Below, piece by piece: positions 1 through 11,338 of a DNA stretch of 64,000 nucleotides. The DNA is taken from NCBI RefSeq assembly GCF_025766255.1, contig NW_026516734.1, positions 124,001-188,000 of the forward strand. Reading direction: 5' to 3'. The stretch's first letter is position 1. Each line of letters starts with the position of its first letter. The position numbers and the translations under genes were made by a program. Origin of the DNA: Zychaea mexicana (taxonomy: Eukaryota > Mucoromycota > Mucoromycetes > Mucorales > Lichtheimiaceae). The notes below the pieces were generated by a model. The model was not told the DNA's origin. It saw only the letters and a list, made by a program, of their open reading frames with translations, and made no database searches.

Positions 1-501
1 TCGACAACATCATTGAAAAAGACACAAAAGGCCAAGGGCAGAAAGCGAAGAACAGCCCAGGACCTGCCCTACGCACTCAATATGCTCAACCTTAATCTTG
101 CCCCATCGAAGCGGAATACCCGGATTACTCACAATAACACAAGCAGCACACAAAGATCTCCAACTCCGTTCCGGTGCGATTTTCCTGGTTGCGAAAAAAC
201 ATTCACGCGACCGTACAACCTCAAGTCTCATCGACGCACCCATACTGCTGAACGGCCCTTTGAGTGCAATGTGTGCTCCAAGCGATTTGCACGTCAGCAT
301 GATCGGAATCGACACACAAAGCTGCACTTTGGTATCAAGCCTTATATCTGCCATCTGTGCAACAAGGCGTTTGCTCGTCAAGACGCGTTAAATCGACACC
401 AGCGTCCGGATAGCAAAGCAGCAGCGGCAGTTGCGGAATCATATCCTATCTCAAGCTGTGCTAGCAGTGGCCATCGTCAGAGACAGCCACGACGCAAGTG
501 A
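1..501 (+). CDS. CRZ1: Crz1-like C2H2 zinc-finger transcription factor, 3' part
   Basis: The frame is open from base 1 to the TGA at 499-501, so the N-terminal part lies outside the window. About 165 residues remain, with a basic Lys/Arg-rich stretch followed by three tandem C2H2 fingers. The first finger has the CDFPGCEKTFTRPYNLKSH signature, the second ends FARQHDRNRH and the third reads FARQDALNRH. The TRPYNLKSH and FARQHDRxRH strings are characteristic of fungal Crz1/CrzA, the calcineurin-activated factor that enters the nucleus on calcium signalling. The third finger keeps both Cys and one His but no clear second His. The docking motif for calcineurin would be upstream and cannot be seen. 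Another C2H2 factor of the same subfamily is possible. Confidence 0.82.
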   Translation, partial: STTSLKKTQKAKGRKRRTAQDLPYALNMLNLNLAPSKRNTRITHNNTSSTQRSPTPFRCDFPGCEKTFTRPYNLKSHRRTHTAERPFECNVCSKRFARQHDRNRHTKLHFGIKPYICHLCNKAFARQDALNRHQRPDSKAAAAVAESYPISSCASSGHRQRQPRRK

Positions 502-1632
502 AGAAGGGTAACTGTGCGATTATCGTTGACTCAAAAATAACGCACACTTTTCAAGACAATCCACCTCTCCTTGTATTTTCTTTTTTGCATCCTTAAAAAA
601 CCCACCCATTTTGTCTCATCCTTCTTTACAAATTGTAGATATTTCCTCCTCTAACTATGGTAAACAACCTTATTATTTCAACACATTTATTCTCATGATG
701 CATCCCTCCTTCCCTTTCCCATGTATCATTGTTATTCTGATTCACTTACTATACTCACTATATCATTCACTACCCTTTACGCGCGAAACACTTTATTGAC
801 TATTTATTGCTTCTATTTTTAACCCCGTATGTATGCGATGGCGATGGTGATGTTGTACTATAAAATAAACACGCATATATCTCGTGACTATTTCTAAGGC
901 ACAGAAAGCTACTACAGTGCGCAGTAAAACAAGGTTGTGTCACCTTGTCATCCATTTTTCTAGATCAGTCCTAGTGCATCATATACTGTACTTACGAACA
1001 AGGTTTTGTTTTACATCACTACATGCGATGGTTCAGGCTGGTAGCACTTTGTATTGAAACCGCATGATCGACCGGTAGGTTTGTTGCACCAGGAAGACAT
1101 TTCCGACAAAGAGGATGTGCACACACAGGGAAAAATAGATTGGTAAAACAGAAGAATTTTTAGGGAGCATAATAATTAATAGGTGGGGGGAACCATGCTT
1201 ACCAATGTAAATTGCTGGCGGTGTTTTCCAGATGCACCGTGCGAGCTTATTTACTATGTATCTAAATAGACTTGCAGCATTATATAACCAAGGTGTTGTT
1301 TTCTCAGTATTTCACTCCAGAAAGTTCTGCTATGTATCGACGCCACAGATAGCTCCTCATGATGGTGGCTATCATGCTTAAGGCTAGTGGCTCTTGATAA
1401 AAGCTTAGATTGGTAACACTGAAAGCTGCATGCATATCAGATGGCTTGCTATTGTGCAGACTGTAATTGATATCTTTCTGCTAATGCCAAAGGGAATTCG
1501 TATATGGATTAACCACTCACTATTGTAACATGAGTATCCACCCGTATATGTGAAACATTGTATTATCTCCCATCCAACATTGTCATTGAGCATTTTAGTA
1601 CGTATTAATAAGCTCTTTATATATGTAAGATA
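502..1632. other. Intergenic, shared 3' flank
   Basis: This stretch lies between the stop of the zinc-finger gene and the stop of the convergent acyltransferase gene. Only short chance frames without recognisable motifs are present. It should hold both 3' UTRs and terminators. I see no RNA gene or repeat. Confidence 0.6.
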
Positions 1633-3583
1633 TCAACCTTCAAACGCCCATTCAAATTGTTTTGCAAGCTTCTTCTTACGACCATGCAATTTGGCTGGAT
1701 CTCCAAACTGTCTAACACGAGACCGAATAGCCAACCAAACGGCATGAACATCATCGTTTTTGCTCTTGTAAGTCTTGATCATGCGTCGAACACCAGCCAC
1801 GTTCACATCGCGGAGTTTTTTCAACTGAAGAATACGTTCCTTCCTGCGCCACATCCCACGACCTAGTACAACTGCGTCAAAGAGTCGCCATCGTCCGACC
1901 AGATCCTTAAAGCTCTCATAGCGCTCGTCAATCGATGTGACGTGGTACCAAACAAACACGCCTAGCGTAGCCAACGCGACAAAGAATCCAAAGAAGGTTC
2001 CACCAAACAAGGTAAGCCAGCCCCAGATGAACGCCAATACGTAAATGAAAGGTACCAAAAACAGACTGAGTACGATTTTGTTCTGGGCCCGGACTTCTTC
2101 ATAGATTTCGAATTTGCCTGCATAGTAGCCCGCAATATACAGTGGCAGATGGCCAACCAAGCCAGGCAAGAACAGCGGCAGGTCGATTAGAGATGCCAGT
2201 GTGCGTCGCAAGAGTTCTATGGTTGTTGAGGCTGCGGTAATGTCCTTTTCGTTGTATTTGGCAATATGCACATCCTTGAGTGCCAGGGCATCCAATTCGA
2301 GTTTGTACGATCGAAGGCTTTGTTTTAGTAATGAGATATCTTGGTCGGTTTGGGATAAGTCATTCACCGCGTTAATCAAACTGCAATTAAAAAGGCAGGT
2401 AAATGGTTGATTAATCGCTTCTCTCACTATACACCTTTCACTAGAATTGGTAAACAGACGCATTGTGGATACTGTACCTTTGAGTAACGCTGATATAATC
2501 ACGCATGGAACCGTTTTCGCCAGGAAACAGGACCCAACGTGCCATTTCCGCAGCATCACGGCTTTCCCAGTCGGGGGCATTGACGGTAAGAGCCTCTATT
2601 GCACTCGTTATATCGGCCGTCAGCTGTTTGGCTGCCTTTTTCGGCTCTTCGCGGTACGTTGCCATGTAAGGCTCCACATCAATTGGTGTTCCGTATCTAC
2701 CAGCAGCCGATCCCAAAAGCATAAATAATACTGTGAGTCATTGACAAGGCTCCTTTTTTATCTTCGACGTTAACGATCACTTTTCCCAGAAAGAAGAACT
2801 CACTTTACGATGGCGACGCTGCGATACTTTGATTTCTCGGGATAGACAATGCCGACGGGTACAATATTTGCCCTTCGAGGCAAGGAACCATCTGGATTAG
2901 GACGTGGGTCTTCCTCCAATAACTTTGCGTACTCCAATGCGGCCTAACATGGCCAAAAGTTTGAATACAATCTCGTTACAATTCTCCCTCCCTTCCTTTC
3001 CAAAATCCTTACAAAGCTGGTGCCATCCTTAAAAGTGCCCAACCGCGGCAGAGTATGGCTTGTTCCTTCTGGAAACACGGCAATGGACTCGCCTAACCGC
3101 ATCACCCTGTACGTTGCTGCATAGAGTTGTGCATTGTTTTTCGTCTTTCTGTCAACCGGTACGACGCCACAGTTATCAAAGAACTTTGCTGCATATGAGT
3201 TTTTAAACATGGAGTCCTTGGCCCAGTAATGGAGCCGTCGTTGTTCTGGAAAGGTGACCGAGAGAATGGCAGGATCCACAATCATGTTGTGATGGGTTGC
3301 AGCACTAAATGGTGATATTTATCATGTAAGTGTACAGAAAACTATCAAAGGTGTTTGCTGTTGTTGTTATCTCTGGTTGGTGTTATTGGTGTGGGTGGTA
3401 GTGGTGGTGGTGGTGGTGGTGGTGGTTGCTCCTCAAGTAGGTAGGTAGGTTGCTTGCTTACACAATCAAGGGTCCTTCGTTTGGTACATTGTGTTCATCT
3501 TGGAGTTTGATATCGGCAAAGAACGACCAGAGAGCACTTCTCGAGATTAAGCAGACGATTTCATGACCAATACCGAATGGCAT
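1633..3583 (-). CDS. PlsC-type glycerol-3-phosphate/DHAP acyltransferase
   Basis: Five exons on the minus strand (3583-3462, 3304-3013, 2943-2804, 2696-2478, 2380-1633) join in frame to 506 aa. The protein should acylate glycerol-3-phosphate or dihydroxyacetone phosphate, the first step of phospholipid and triacylglycerol synthesis at the ER. Exon 1 ends in NEGPLIV and joins exon 2 to give THHNMIVDP, which holds the catalytic H-x4-D motif. A later VFPEGTSH motif is the substrate-binding block of PlsC enzymes. The last exon encodes a hydrophobic hairpin near 310-390 flanked by basic helices, as in the Gpt2/Sct1 family. At 506 aa it is shorter than yeast Gpt2/Sct1 (roughly 740-760 aa), so it may be a separate subfamily. 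Exon 4 is taken from 2696 because this acceptor restores KYGTPIDV. Confidence 0.85.
3393..3428 (+). repeat. (GGT)n microsatellite inside acyltransferase intron 1
   Basis: A run of about a dozen GGT/GTG units lies in intron 1 of the minus-strand acyltransferase gene, followed by four GTAG units. It should be length-variable between strains. Confidence 0.85.
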
Positions 3584-3904
3584 TGTGGTTGCTCGGAAAT
3601 ATTATTACAGAGAAAAAGAGAGGATAGGGGAGGGAGTGTGACAACACGGGTTGAAGAAGAAGAATAAGCTATAATAATGCTGTGTGTTTCTCAGCATAGT
3701 CATCACGTTTTTTTTTTCGAAAAAAAAAACCCAGCATCTGGGGCTGTTTCTTATTCCAGCTTGTGATTACGGCGAGGTGAGAGAGAGTATCAGTGATCGG
3801 GATTCCAGTGGTAACAAAAAGGAGAGAGGGTGGACCTGACTCGTACAAGCAGCATAGATACGTCCCGTAGTAGTGATGGGCTACTATTTCCTTCTTGGCA
3901 CGGT

Positions 3905-3982
3905 TCCCTCTTCTGTTTACTTTTGGCTTTCTTCGCTTTTCTTCTTCTTTTTCTTTTCTTCTTCTTCTTCCCCTTTCCACAC
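3905..3982 (+). promoter_or_regulatory. Pyrimidine-rich leader of the Gly/Met-rich gene
   Basis: An almost pure C/T tract of about 75 bases ends just before the ATG at 3983. Read as protein it gives a false hydrophobic leader. CT tracts of this kind often mark the core promoter or 5' UTR of well-expressed fungal genes. Confidence 0.55.
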
Positions 3983-5155
3983 ATGAACCGCCATTCGATG
4001 TTTTCGCAACAGACGCCCCCGCAACGAGCACGCACAGCACCCATATCTGGCGGTGGTGGCGATCCTATGTATTCCATGATGGGTGGTGGTGGCGGCGGCG
4101 GCGGCGGCGGTGGTATGAACGACCATCATTACGGCGGCAACCAACACGGCCGGAACGGAAACGGCGGAGGCGGCATGATGAGCAGAAATTCAATGGACGG
4201 ATTACGGCAGAAACTTCGAGACCACGCCGGCTTCAACTCGATGGATTCTTCATACGGCAAATCCGGCAGCGGAGGAGGAGGAGGAGCAGGCGGCGGCGGC
4301 GGAGGAGGCGGTGGTGGTGGTAGCGGTAACCATCACTACGGGAACGGTAACGGCGGAGGCGGACATCAAGGCCGGAACAATAATAACATGATGCAGCAAT
4401 CTTCGATGATGCCATTTGGCGCCAATTCCCGGAACGATTCTTTCTATGGTCAGCAGAGCCATAATCATCGATCACACAGCGGCTCGCACAAGCGCAATCT
4501 ATCCGGCGGTGGAGGAATGGCCAGAGGCGGCGGCGGCGGAGGAGGAGGAGGAGCCGATGGCATGATGATGATGGGCGGTATGTGTGGCGGAGGAATGATG
4601 CCGTCCTCGACGTCCGGAATGATGATGCAGCAGCCGTTTATGAACCCGTCGTCGTCGATGATGATGATGCAGCAACAGCAACCAATGATGGGCGCGGGCA
4701 TGATGGGCGGCTTTTCCGGCGGCAGCAGCGGTTATGGTGGAGCCTACGGTTGTGGTGGTATGATGTACAACAACGAGCCGGGACTTGATTCTATGCATTA
4801 TCAGCAGCCTCCATCGCTGTACCACCAGCAGTATGGCGCCCTGATGGATCAAATGATGCCTTCTCAATTTAATTCGTACGGTGCCAGTCCTTACCAGATG
4901 CATATGCCCATGAACGGCATGTACGGTTCCGGTGGAGGAATGCGGGGTTATCATCACCAGTCGTCGCCCATGATGATGCCCTACGATATGATGGATCAAC
5001 AGCCACCGTTTTTACAAGGAGCTGCTGGCGGTGGATATGGGGCGGGTGGTCTTCACTCCATGTCGAGCTACGGCGGAGGCTACGGCGGCGGTGGTGGTGG
5101 TGGTGGCATGATGCCAATGATGGGTCACAACGGATACGCTTCCAGATTCTATTAG
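3983..5155 (+). CDS. Gly/Met-rich low-complexity protein
   Basis: A single exon of 390 codons runs from the ATG at 3983 to TAG at 5153-5155. The open frame reaches further up, but only by using a GTG and by reading the pyrimidine-rich leader as a membrane segment, so the ATG at 3983 is preferred. The product is dominated by glycine runs (up to about ten), methionine clusters, Asn/Gln and Tyr, with scattered Arg and Ser-Phe motifs such as RNDSFYG. The C-terminus is YASRFY. No folded domain is visible. Composition resembles prion-like or condensate-forming RNA-binding proteins without an RRM. The function is unknown. Confidence 0.7.
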   Translation: MNRHSMFSQQTPPQRARTAPISGGGGDPMYSMMGGGGGGGGGGGMNDHHYGGNQHGRNGNGGGGMMSRNSMDGLRQKLRDHAGFNSMDSSYGKSGSGGGGGAGGGGGGGGGGGSGNHHYGNGNGGGGHQGRNNNNMMQQSSMMPFGANSRNDSFYGQQSHNHRSHSGSHKRNLSGGGGMARGGGGGGGGGADGMMMMGGMCGGGMMPSSTSGMMMQQPFMNPSSSMMMMQQQQPMMGAGMMGGFSGGSSGYGGAYGCGGMMYNNEPGLDSMHYQQPPSLYHQQYGALMDQMMPSQFNSYGASPYQMHMPMNGMYGSGGGMRGYHHQSSPMMMPYDMMDQQPPFLQGAAGGGYGAGGLHSMSSYGGGYGGGGGGGGMMPMMGHNGYASRFY

Positions 5156-5439
5156 ACGATAGCGCTAGTATGTAACGAAAAGCAGTGAGAAAGAAAAAAA
5201 GAAACGTTCTCACGGCGTATTAGCGACTGCCACTGTATCTACTGTACATAATATCTTACTCTTTATTATAAACTTCCTTTCTTCCTTTTTGGTTCCATCA
5301 CGCGGCACTGTGTGATCTGTGCGTACAGTACAGTACTAACTATTCATTCCATGCCACATAGTGATTATTACACACACTGTAGTCAGGCTAATTTTGAGGG
5401 TCCGTTATTCGTGTAGCTGCGAAGCTCTTTGCGCTCTCC

Positions 5440-5821
5440 ATGCCCTTTCTGGTTTCAGCAATGAGCACAACAACAACAACAACACCGCCCGTCGACACCC
5501 CTAATATCAAAAAGCTGCGAAGCTACCTTAACTTTAGGACACGGATAACAATTACTGATGGCCGAGTGTTCGTTGGCACATTTGTGTGCATAGATAAGCA
5601 AAAGAACATCATTATAGCACATTCCAAGGAATTCCGAGGAGGTATTGTCATTTCTGGGAAAAAACTGACAGTGCAAGAAAGCGATTGCTGACTTGCAGCT
5701 TTACAATGGGATAATAGATGAGAATCGACTTGTAGGACTCGTCATGATACCCGGCAAACACCTGGTCAAAGTAGAAGCAGAAGACCTGGACGACGACGAT
5801 AGGTTCCCCATATACGGATAG
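5440..5821 (+). CDS. NAA38: LSM-fold NatC auxiliary subunit Naa38 (Mak31/LSMD1)
   Basis: The protein has an Sm fold: LRSYLNFRTRITITDGRVFV gives Sm1, and RLVGLVMIPGKHLVKVEAED gives Sm2 with the VMIPG variant typical of Naa38/LSMD1. It is a small subunit of the NatC N-terminal acetyltransferase. The two halves are in one frame but separated by stops, so an intron is required. The best-fitting model is 5440-5641 plus 5718-5821 (donor GTATTG, acceptor AATAG, 76-bp intron, 101 aa). A 28-bp intron (5671-5698) also keeps frame but seems too short. Translation may instead start at the in-frame ATG at 5461. The stop is 17 bp from the stop of the convergent RGG gene. Confidence 0.8.
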
Positions 5822-5838
5822 CAGCAGCGTTTATTGGA

Positions 5839-6269
5839 TTATTCTTTTTTACTACTGCTACCACTACTACCACTACCACCACTACCCCATGGATTTTTTG
5901 TAAATAAGGGCGAATAGAATTGTGCATAGTTTCTTTCCAAAGCTGCAGAAGAAAAGTCGGCTGGTTGATCCATCTGGAGTTCTTGCTCAAAGTTTGGCTA
6001 TTGTTGTGCGTTTATCTTTATCGTCAATATCATCACTACCAAATACGCACTTTTGTTTTTCCTGTAATTGATATTAATACCTGCTGTTGGTGAAAACCGC
6101 CGCGGCCACCACCACCACCACGTCCTCCTCGACCTCGTCCATAGCCTCGTCCTCCGCCACGGTTACCACGTCCTCGTGCATAGCCACGGAACTGTCCGCC
6201 ACCGCCACGGCCACCACGAATGCCACGGAATGAGTAGCTTGAATTGGGTGTGGACTGATCCGGGTTCAT
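5839..6269 (-). CDS. Small RGG protein, MPLKIP/TTDN1-like C-terminus
   Basis: Two exons (6269-6081 and 5997-5839, phase 0) give 115 aa. The first half is an RGG/GRG-rich disordered tract with about a dozen Arg-Gly repeats, typical of RNA-binding and arginine-methylated regions. The second half reads FEQELQMDQPADFSSAALE and then NYAQFYSPLFTKNPWGSG before a Gly/Ser tail. The pattern of Leu-Glu-x-Asn-Tyr followed by a short Pro-x-x-x-x-x-Pro-Trp segment resembles the conserved C-terminal motif of MPLKIP/TTDN1 (M-phase-specific PLK1-interacting protein), which is otherwise Gly/Arg/Pro-rich. The match is short, so this is a suggestion. It is tail-to-tail with NAA38. Confidence 0.6.
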
Positions 6270-6670
6270 TATGTATGAAATGGAGTTTTGGAGAAAAAGC
6301 CTTGATTTTTTCCACTCACTCGGCGGAGTGGAATGGGGGGGGGGACACGGTTTATGATTGTACAGCCCGCACCACAGAATAACAATGACTGTATACAGTA
6401 GTATATCAAGAAGAGAGCAAAACTCGATAGGAGTTGTAATGTGCAACACAAAAAATAAAAACGTCAGTCTGTCGAGCTAGCGTGGGTTTTGAGCAACAAA
6501 AACAACAACAGAAACTAATATGAGACCTGAGTTCGGGTTTGCCGGATGCATTCCGGTTTTTCTAAATAGGGAAGATGTTTTCCTATTTCTTCAAATTGGA
6601 GACTTGTTGCATTATTGGCTTAAACCACCACATATACACATTTAGCCGTTGTTATTTTTCTTCTTTCTTT

Positions 6671-6695
6671 CTCTCTCTCTCTCTCTCTCTCTCTC
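6671..6695 (+). repeat. (CT)n microsatellite upstream of the 897-aa gene
   Basis: An uninterrupted CT dinucleotide run lies about 160 bp before the ATG at 6852. It is likely part of the promoter or 5' UTR and likely polymorphic. Confidence 0.8.
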
Positions 6696-6851
6696 CCGCT
6701 TAATCTCTCGCTCTCGCACACATACTCTTGTCTAACCATGCGTGCTACATCCTCGAAATATCGCAGCCAAGGTGTTCTATTGTCCCGATTTCTCCATACA
6801 TCCCTACATTCATATTTCCGGCTAACATCATTGTATAACTTTTAACCAGAA

Positions 6852-9829
6852 ATGTTGCAGGAGCTGTTTGAAGAAATCAACGACTACCTCGGAGGTATGG
6901 ATTACTATATTACCAGAGATTAAGATAGCTAACGTATATATTATATTAGACCGTACAACTCCTGTACCTGGAACTACTTCTCCACTAACACCACCGTGCC
7001 GACCGAGCAGTAAAACTGCCATCGAACCAGCGAATGTTCCTATTCCTGCCGCTACATCAATTACAAATAATAAATCTCTACAGCAGGATGCTTCTCCACA
7101 ACCAATCCTAGTGGAGTCAGATGAAAGTGAGGAAGATGAAGAAATGCAATATCACTCACAAAGGTCTGTATTACAAAACGCACATATACTCGTACGGAAG
7201 CTACCTTAATAATGGGCTAAACCCAAGCATTTTAACTATACAGCTTTGTGGCACCATCCACTCAGGAACGAAGAAGTATCACTCCGCAACAACAACAACA
7301 ACAACAACAATGCTTACTGTTATGTCCTGTTAGCGAAGAAACACCGTCTGTGTGTATGTGCTATAATTGCAATAAAAGAAACCCCGAGGAAACCCACTTG
7401 GCGTTGTCGAAGAAGTTATCACATCCTCGTCATCCTAAACGATCATGGACATCTGCTGCCTCGAGCGGATTTGGCTTTGGTGGTATTGCAGATAAAGTCA
7501 AACAAACATTTGCAAACAGTAAATCGGCAGCGGCTTACCAACAACCGCAGCAACAGAAACAATACGACAATTACTCTGGCTATGAGCAACAACGTTTACC
7601 ACAACATCAGCAAGACAAACGATCGTCCTCTCGAAACAGCAGTGGTCCTAAACGCTGGATTCCTAGACCGAAAAGTTTGCCAGCATTGTCTGCGTATGTC
7701 CAAAAACATCAACACTATGACGACGACAGTCCATATGATGAATATGATGACGACAATGAATACCATAGCAAAGAACATCGCCGACGCTCCTGGAACTCGA
7801 AAAAGAACAAAAGCAAAACATCCGTGCAAACCAGTGATTATGCTGACGTTGACGATAGTGCAGGCTGTTACAAAGTGGAAGAAAAGTCGATATACGATGG
7901 GATTCCCGAAAAGTATGAAACGTCCAGAAAAGAACACAGACCAAAGGCGGGTACTTATTACATGCACCGAGAAGAGCATCAGCAACAGCAACAACAACAT
8001 GTGTATGACTCTTATAATAGCGTTGGTTCGGTACCGTCAGATCAACTTCCACCGTCGCAACAGCAATATCAACAGCACCAACAACCACTCCAGCAGTACT
8101 TTTCTGAACAGCAACAGCAACAACAGTTTTCACCCGAGTCAACGCAAGAGGCTTCTCCCATAACAGAAACACAATCGCCTTTACCTGGACTGACAGAGCT
8201 ACCTTTCTTGACCCCATCTACTCGGGTTGGTGAAGAACATATTACCATGCGAATGCAAGAATCACGGGCTTTGCCTACTAGACAGGAGCGTATGAATGCA
8301 TATAGTAAGTCTGGCGTTTTTCTTTTGCTAAAGTACAATTACTATGAGAATGACGGAGATAAACTGACCTTATGATAACTCTAGATAATGCATATTACCA
8401 CTGTATTATGGCCAAGTCAGATTTGATTCCCTGGCTTACAAAGCAATACAGCAAAGGACCACCTGATGCAATGTTTGGTAGGTATACAGTATAATATAAA
8501 GGATCGATACTTTGAGTTGTAATATTAATCGACATTTGCGTGTTAGAATATAACCCAAAACCAAAGAAAACGCCAAAAAAGCTCTTTAACATCTTCAAAC
8601 TGTGTAACACTGGCAACAAGGATGGATCAGGAGCAGTAGGGGCATCCTCATCTTCAAATCAACTCCCATGGCAGCCTTCCGTATCACCAGCACATCTGAT
8701 ATCGTCTCCAACAAGTGCATCACCAGCAGAATCAACGAGCTTGTACGCATCCAGCAACATTCAACAACCACAGCAGCCGCAACATTCAGCATGGCCAAAC
8801 AGTTCGTCATCGTTGCTACCACCACCACCACCGACACACACCAACAACTCTGAAACTTCTGCATCACCTTCCTCGAATGATATGTCAATTAGTACACCCG
8901 TCAGCGCTATAGAAGATGACACAAGCTATTACAATAGCTATGGTAAGATGAGTTTACGAGGAGGAGAAACGCAGCGACAGCATTCCCACGGATACGAACA
9001 CGAGGAGGAAGATGAAGAGACGTTTAAACCAGTACTACCACGTCCACGATCCATGACGTCTCTTTCTCCCAGTGAGCCCCGACCTTCACGATCGAGCCGA
9101 ATCAGCATAACGAGTACTAAAAGCGATATCCAACCGGTACCTATATTAAAAAAGACACGCTCTTCGACATCCCTTCAACCTCGACGCAGCCGATACACAG
9201 ACGACGAAGGAGATTACGATGGCGATTATAACGATGGTGAAGAGTTCTATGATGATTACGGAGCCATTGGTAAACCCAAGTTTTTGGCAGCACCGTCTCC
9301 ACACCAGCAACGACACCAGCGACAGCAATATAATCGACGAGGTCATGTAAAGCGCCGGTCGTTTTCACAAGTAGAGGAGCCGATTTATTTCATGGAACGC
9401 CGTCGTCCTCGGCGTGGATCATTTTATGACGAGGATCGTCAAGATCTGTATGGTGACGACGACGACGACGATCTTGTTGCTGGAGAAGAAGGTTATATCG
9501 ACGATGGATATCTAGAGCATGAGCGGCTTGAGCGCAAACCATCGCCGCGAATGCTCAGAGCTGCTCGTTACGATCATCCAGCATTTTTTGGAGGGAGTCG
9601 ATTAAATCACTTGCGGGCAACAAGTCGAGGAACTGCTCCTCGTCCTCCTCCTCCACTGTGGATGGTAGCACCAGAGGAAGAAATTGAATCCGATGACGAT
9701 CCACTTCCGTCAAGACGAAGGCGTAGTAGCAGCAGCAAAAGACCCTCCCGCCCTTCAAGCAGGAATAGTGTTGTTACCTACGACGATTTGATTCCCATAC
9801 CTCGATCAAGTCCAGTATACTATTACTAA
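6852..9829 (+). CDS. Disordered 897-aa protein of unknown function
   Basis: Five exons (6852-6894, 6950-7163, 7244-8304, 8385-8477, 8547-9829) join in frame with good GT-AG sites. I do not recognise the family. The N-terminus (MLQELFEEINDYLG) looks helical. The middle has polyQ runs and a Cys-containing segment, CMCYNCNKRNPEETHLAL, which might bind metal. A conserved-looking segment spans the two short introns: AYYHCIMAKSDLIPWLTKQ, followed by a Lys/Pro-rich KPKKTPKKLFNIFK. The last exon is rich in Ser, Arg and acidic clusters, with SMTSLSPSEPR-type repeats that could be phosphorylated. It could be a cell-polarity or signalling scaffold. An ATG at 6739 in good context could belong to an upstream exon. 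Confidence 0.72.
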
Positions 9830-11338
9830 TAATTGAATACTCTTTTCTATATTTAATTGAAGATAATAAAATATCGATGCTATTTAAATTTCATTCTATA
9901 TAAACCTGGATATGCACACAGCGCGCGTCTATCTCTCTCCCACTCTATACTGTATGAAGCTCCCAAATTATGATAATATCTAATGCCTTTTGAATTGGGT
10001 GATATCATCTGCATGCTCCTTTAGTATGCGTGATACCGAATAAATTAAAGAAAATCCGACGGCATTAACAAGGGCGTGTGCAAGTAGATAGATTATACGC
10101 TATTCCACGCGACAATACTAGCTTTTCGTGTCTCGCCGATATCAAGAACCACTACTTGTACCACGCTGCGCCAAGGCCCAACAGATTAACCAACTGTGTC
10201 AGGAAGCAAATTTCTCCGCTCAAATCAAAAGTGTGCCTTGGCTGATATGACAACGATTGTCATGGCAACAATTAACGTTACCCATAAAGCGTCCATGTCT
10301 GCAAGCCAAGAAAATAAAGTAGGGGTACGATGCACGGCAAATGGTTCCATAAACCTTCTGCAAAGCCACAGCGAGGCAATATCTTTATTGCGTAATCTCA
10401 TATGCTTATCCATGCCAAGATGATTTATAATATAAACCTTCGTGTGAAGGTTCGCTAGGAGCTGCTATACAAAAGGGGGCACGGAGGAGACCCGCCGATA
10501 AAGGCGAAGAAAAAAAGTTGCCCGGTTTGGAAAAACTAAGTTTTACCCCGGCAAGTCATCAATTATGCTACTCTCCTCAAGTGAGCATTTAAAATGTATC
10601 AAACACTAGCCTGAGCTTTGTATCGTGGTTATGGGTCAACTTCTTTGTCAGCAAGGACCCTATTGGTGCTTTGCTGTAAGAACGAAAAAACTTTAATGAT
10701 GGTGTGAGATGTGATCATGGACGGTTGTTTCATACATGATTCCTTTACTGAGTTATATGAAGTCAATCCAGCTAGGTGCATGTGCGCAACCGTGTCCCTT
10801 ATTGGATCCCGGTGCGGTAAAGAGTAACTTTCTATCAAGACATCTGTCTGTACCGGATCTTGGTTTACCACATTATCGCTCAAAGAGCGTTCTATACGGA
10901 GTATGAAAGGCCTTTATAAAAGTGGTTTGTCCGTCTGTCGGTAACGCTTTTCGTTGCCATGGCAACCGTGTGACCATTACAGTATTGTCTTCCAACTATC
11001 AAACGATCAAATGTGGCTTCACTACTTACCGTCCGACGTAGAATAAAGCTGTAAGCACAACAGAGTGTGTATATAAATGCCACACGAAACCTTTTCTCAC
11101 TCTCTCTTTATCGCAGAACGTCACAATGTCAGCAAGCCACCCAGAATTCTTTCCATGCCCATCTGTTTATCGTGCTTTTGTCAAGTTCTGGTGAGTGACG
11201 AGGTTGCATAAGGAACAGCACACGGGAATGGCGAATGAGGCGGGGTTGATTATGACCGGTCACACAAAACGAGTATCTGGGGATAGAACGCCGTACAGAG
11301 TTTCACTGGAACTCTTCCCAACATTTTTCATTACAACA
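9830..11338. other. Intergenic, upstream region of the MFS transporter
   Basis: No conserved coding frame is visible. Near 11068 there is a TATATAAAT box followed by a CT-rich stretch, suggesting transcription of the transporter starts around 11100. At 11126 a 22-codon frame (MSASHPEFFPCP...) ends in TGGTGA, which overlaps a GTGAGT splice donor. It is either an upstream ORF or a first non-coding exon. Confidence 0.5.

Noticed and set aside
3830..3982. N-terminal membrane segment on the Gly/Met-rich protein
   Set aside because: It depends on a GTG start and on translating a pure C/T tract. The ATG at 3983 is the first normal start.
7246..8163. 305-codon Asn-rich frame overlapping the 897-aa gene
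   Set aside because: It is the alternate frame of CAA/CAG-repeat coding sequence. The other frame joins flanking exons in phase.
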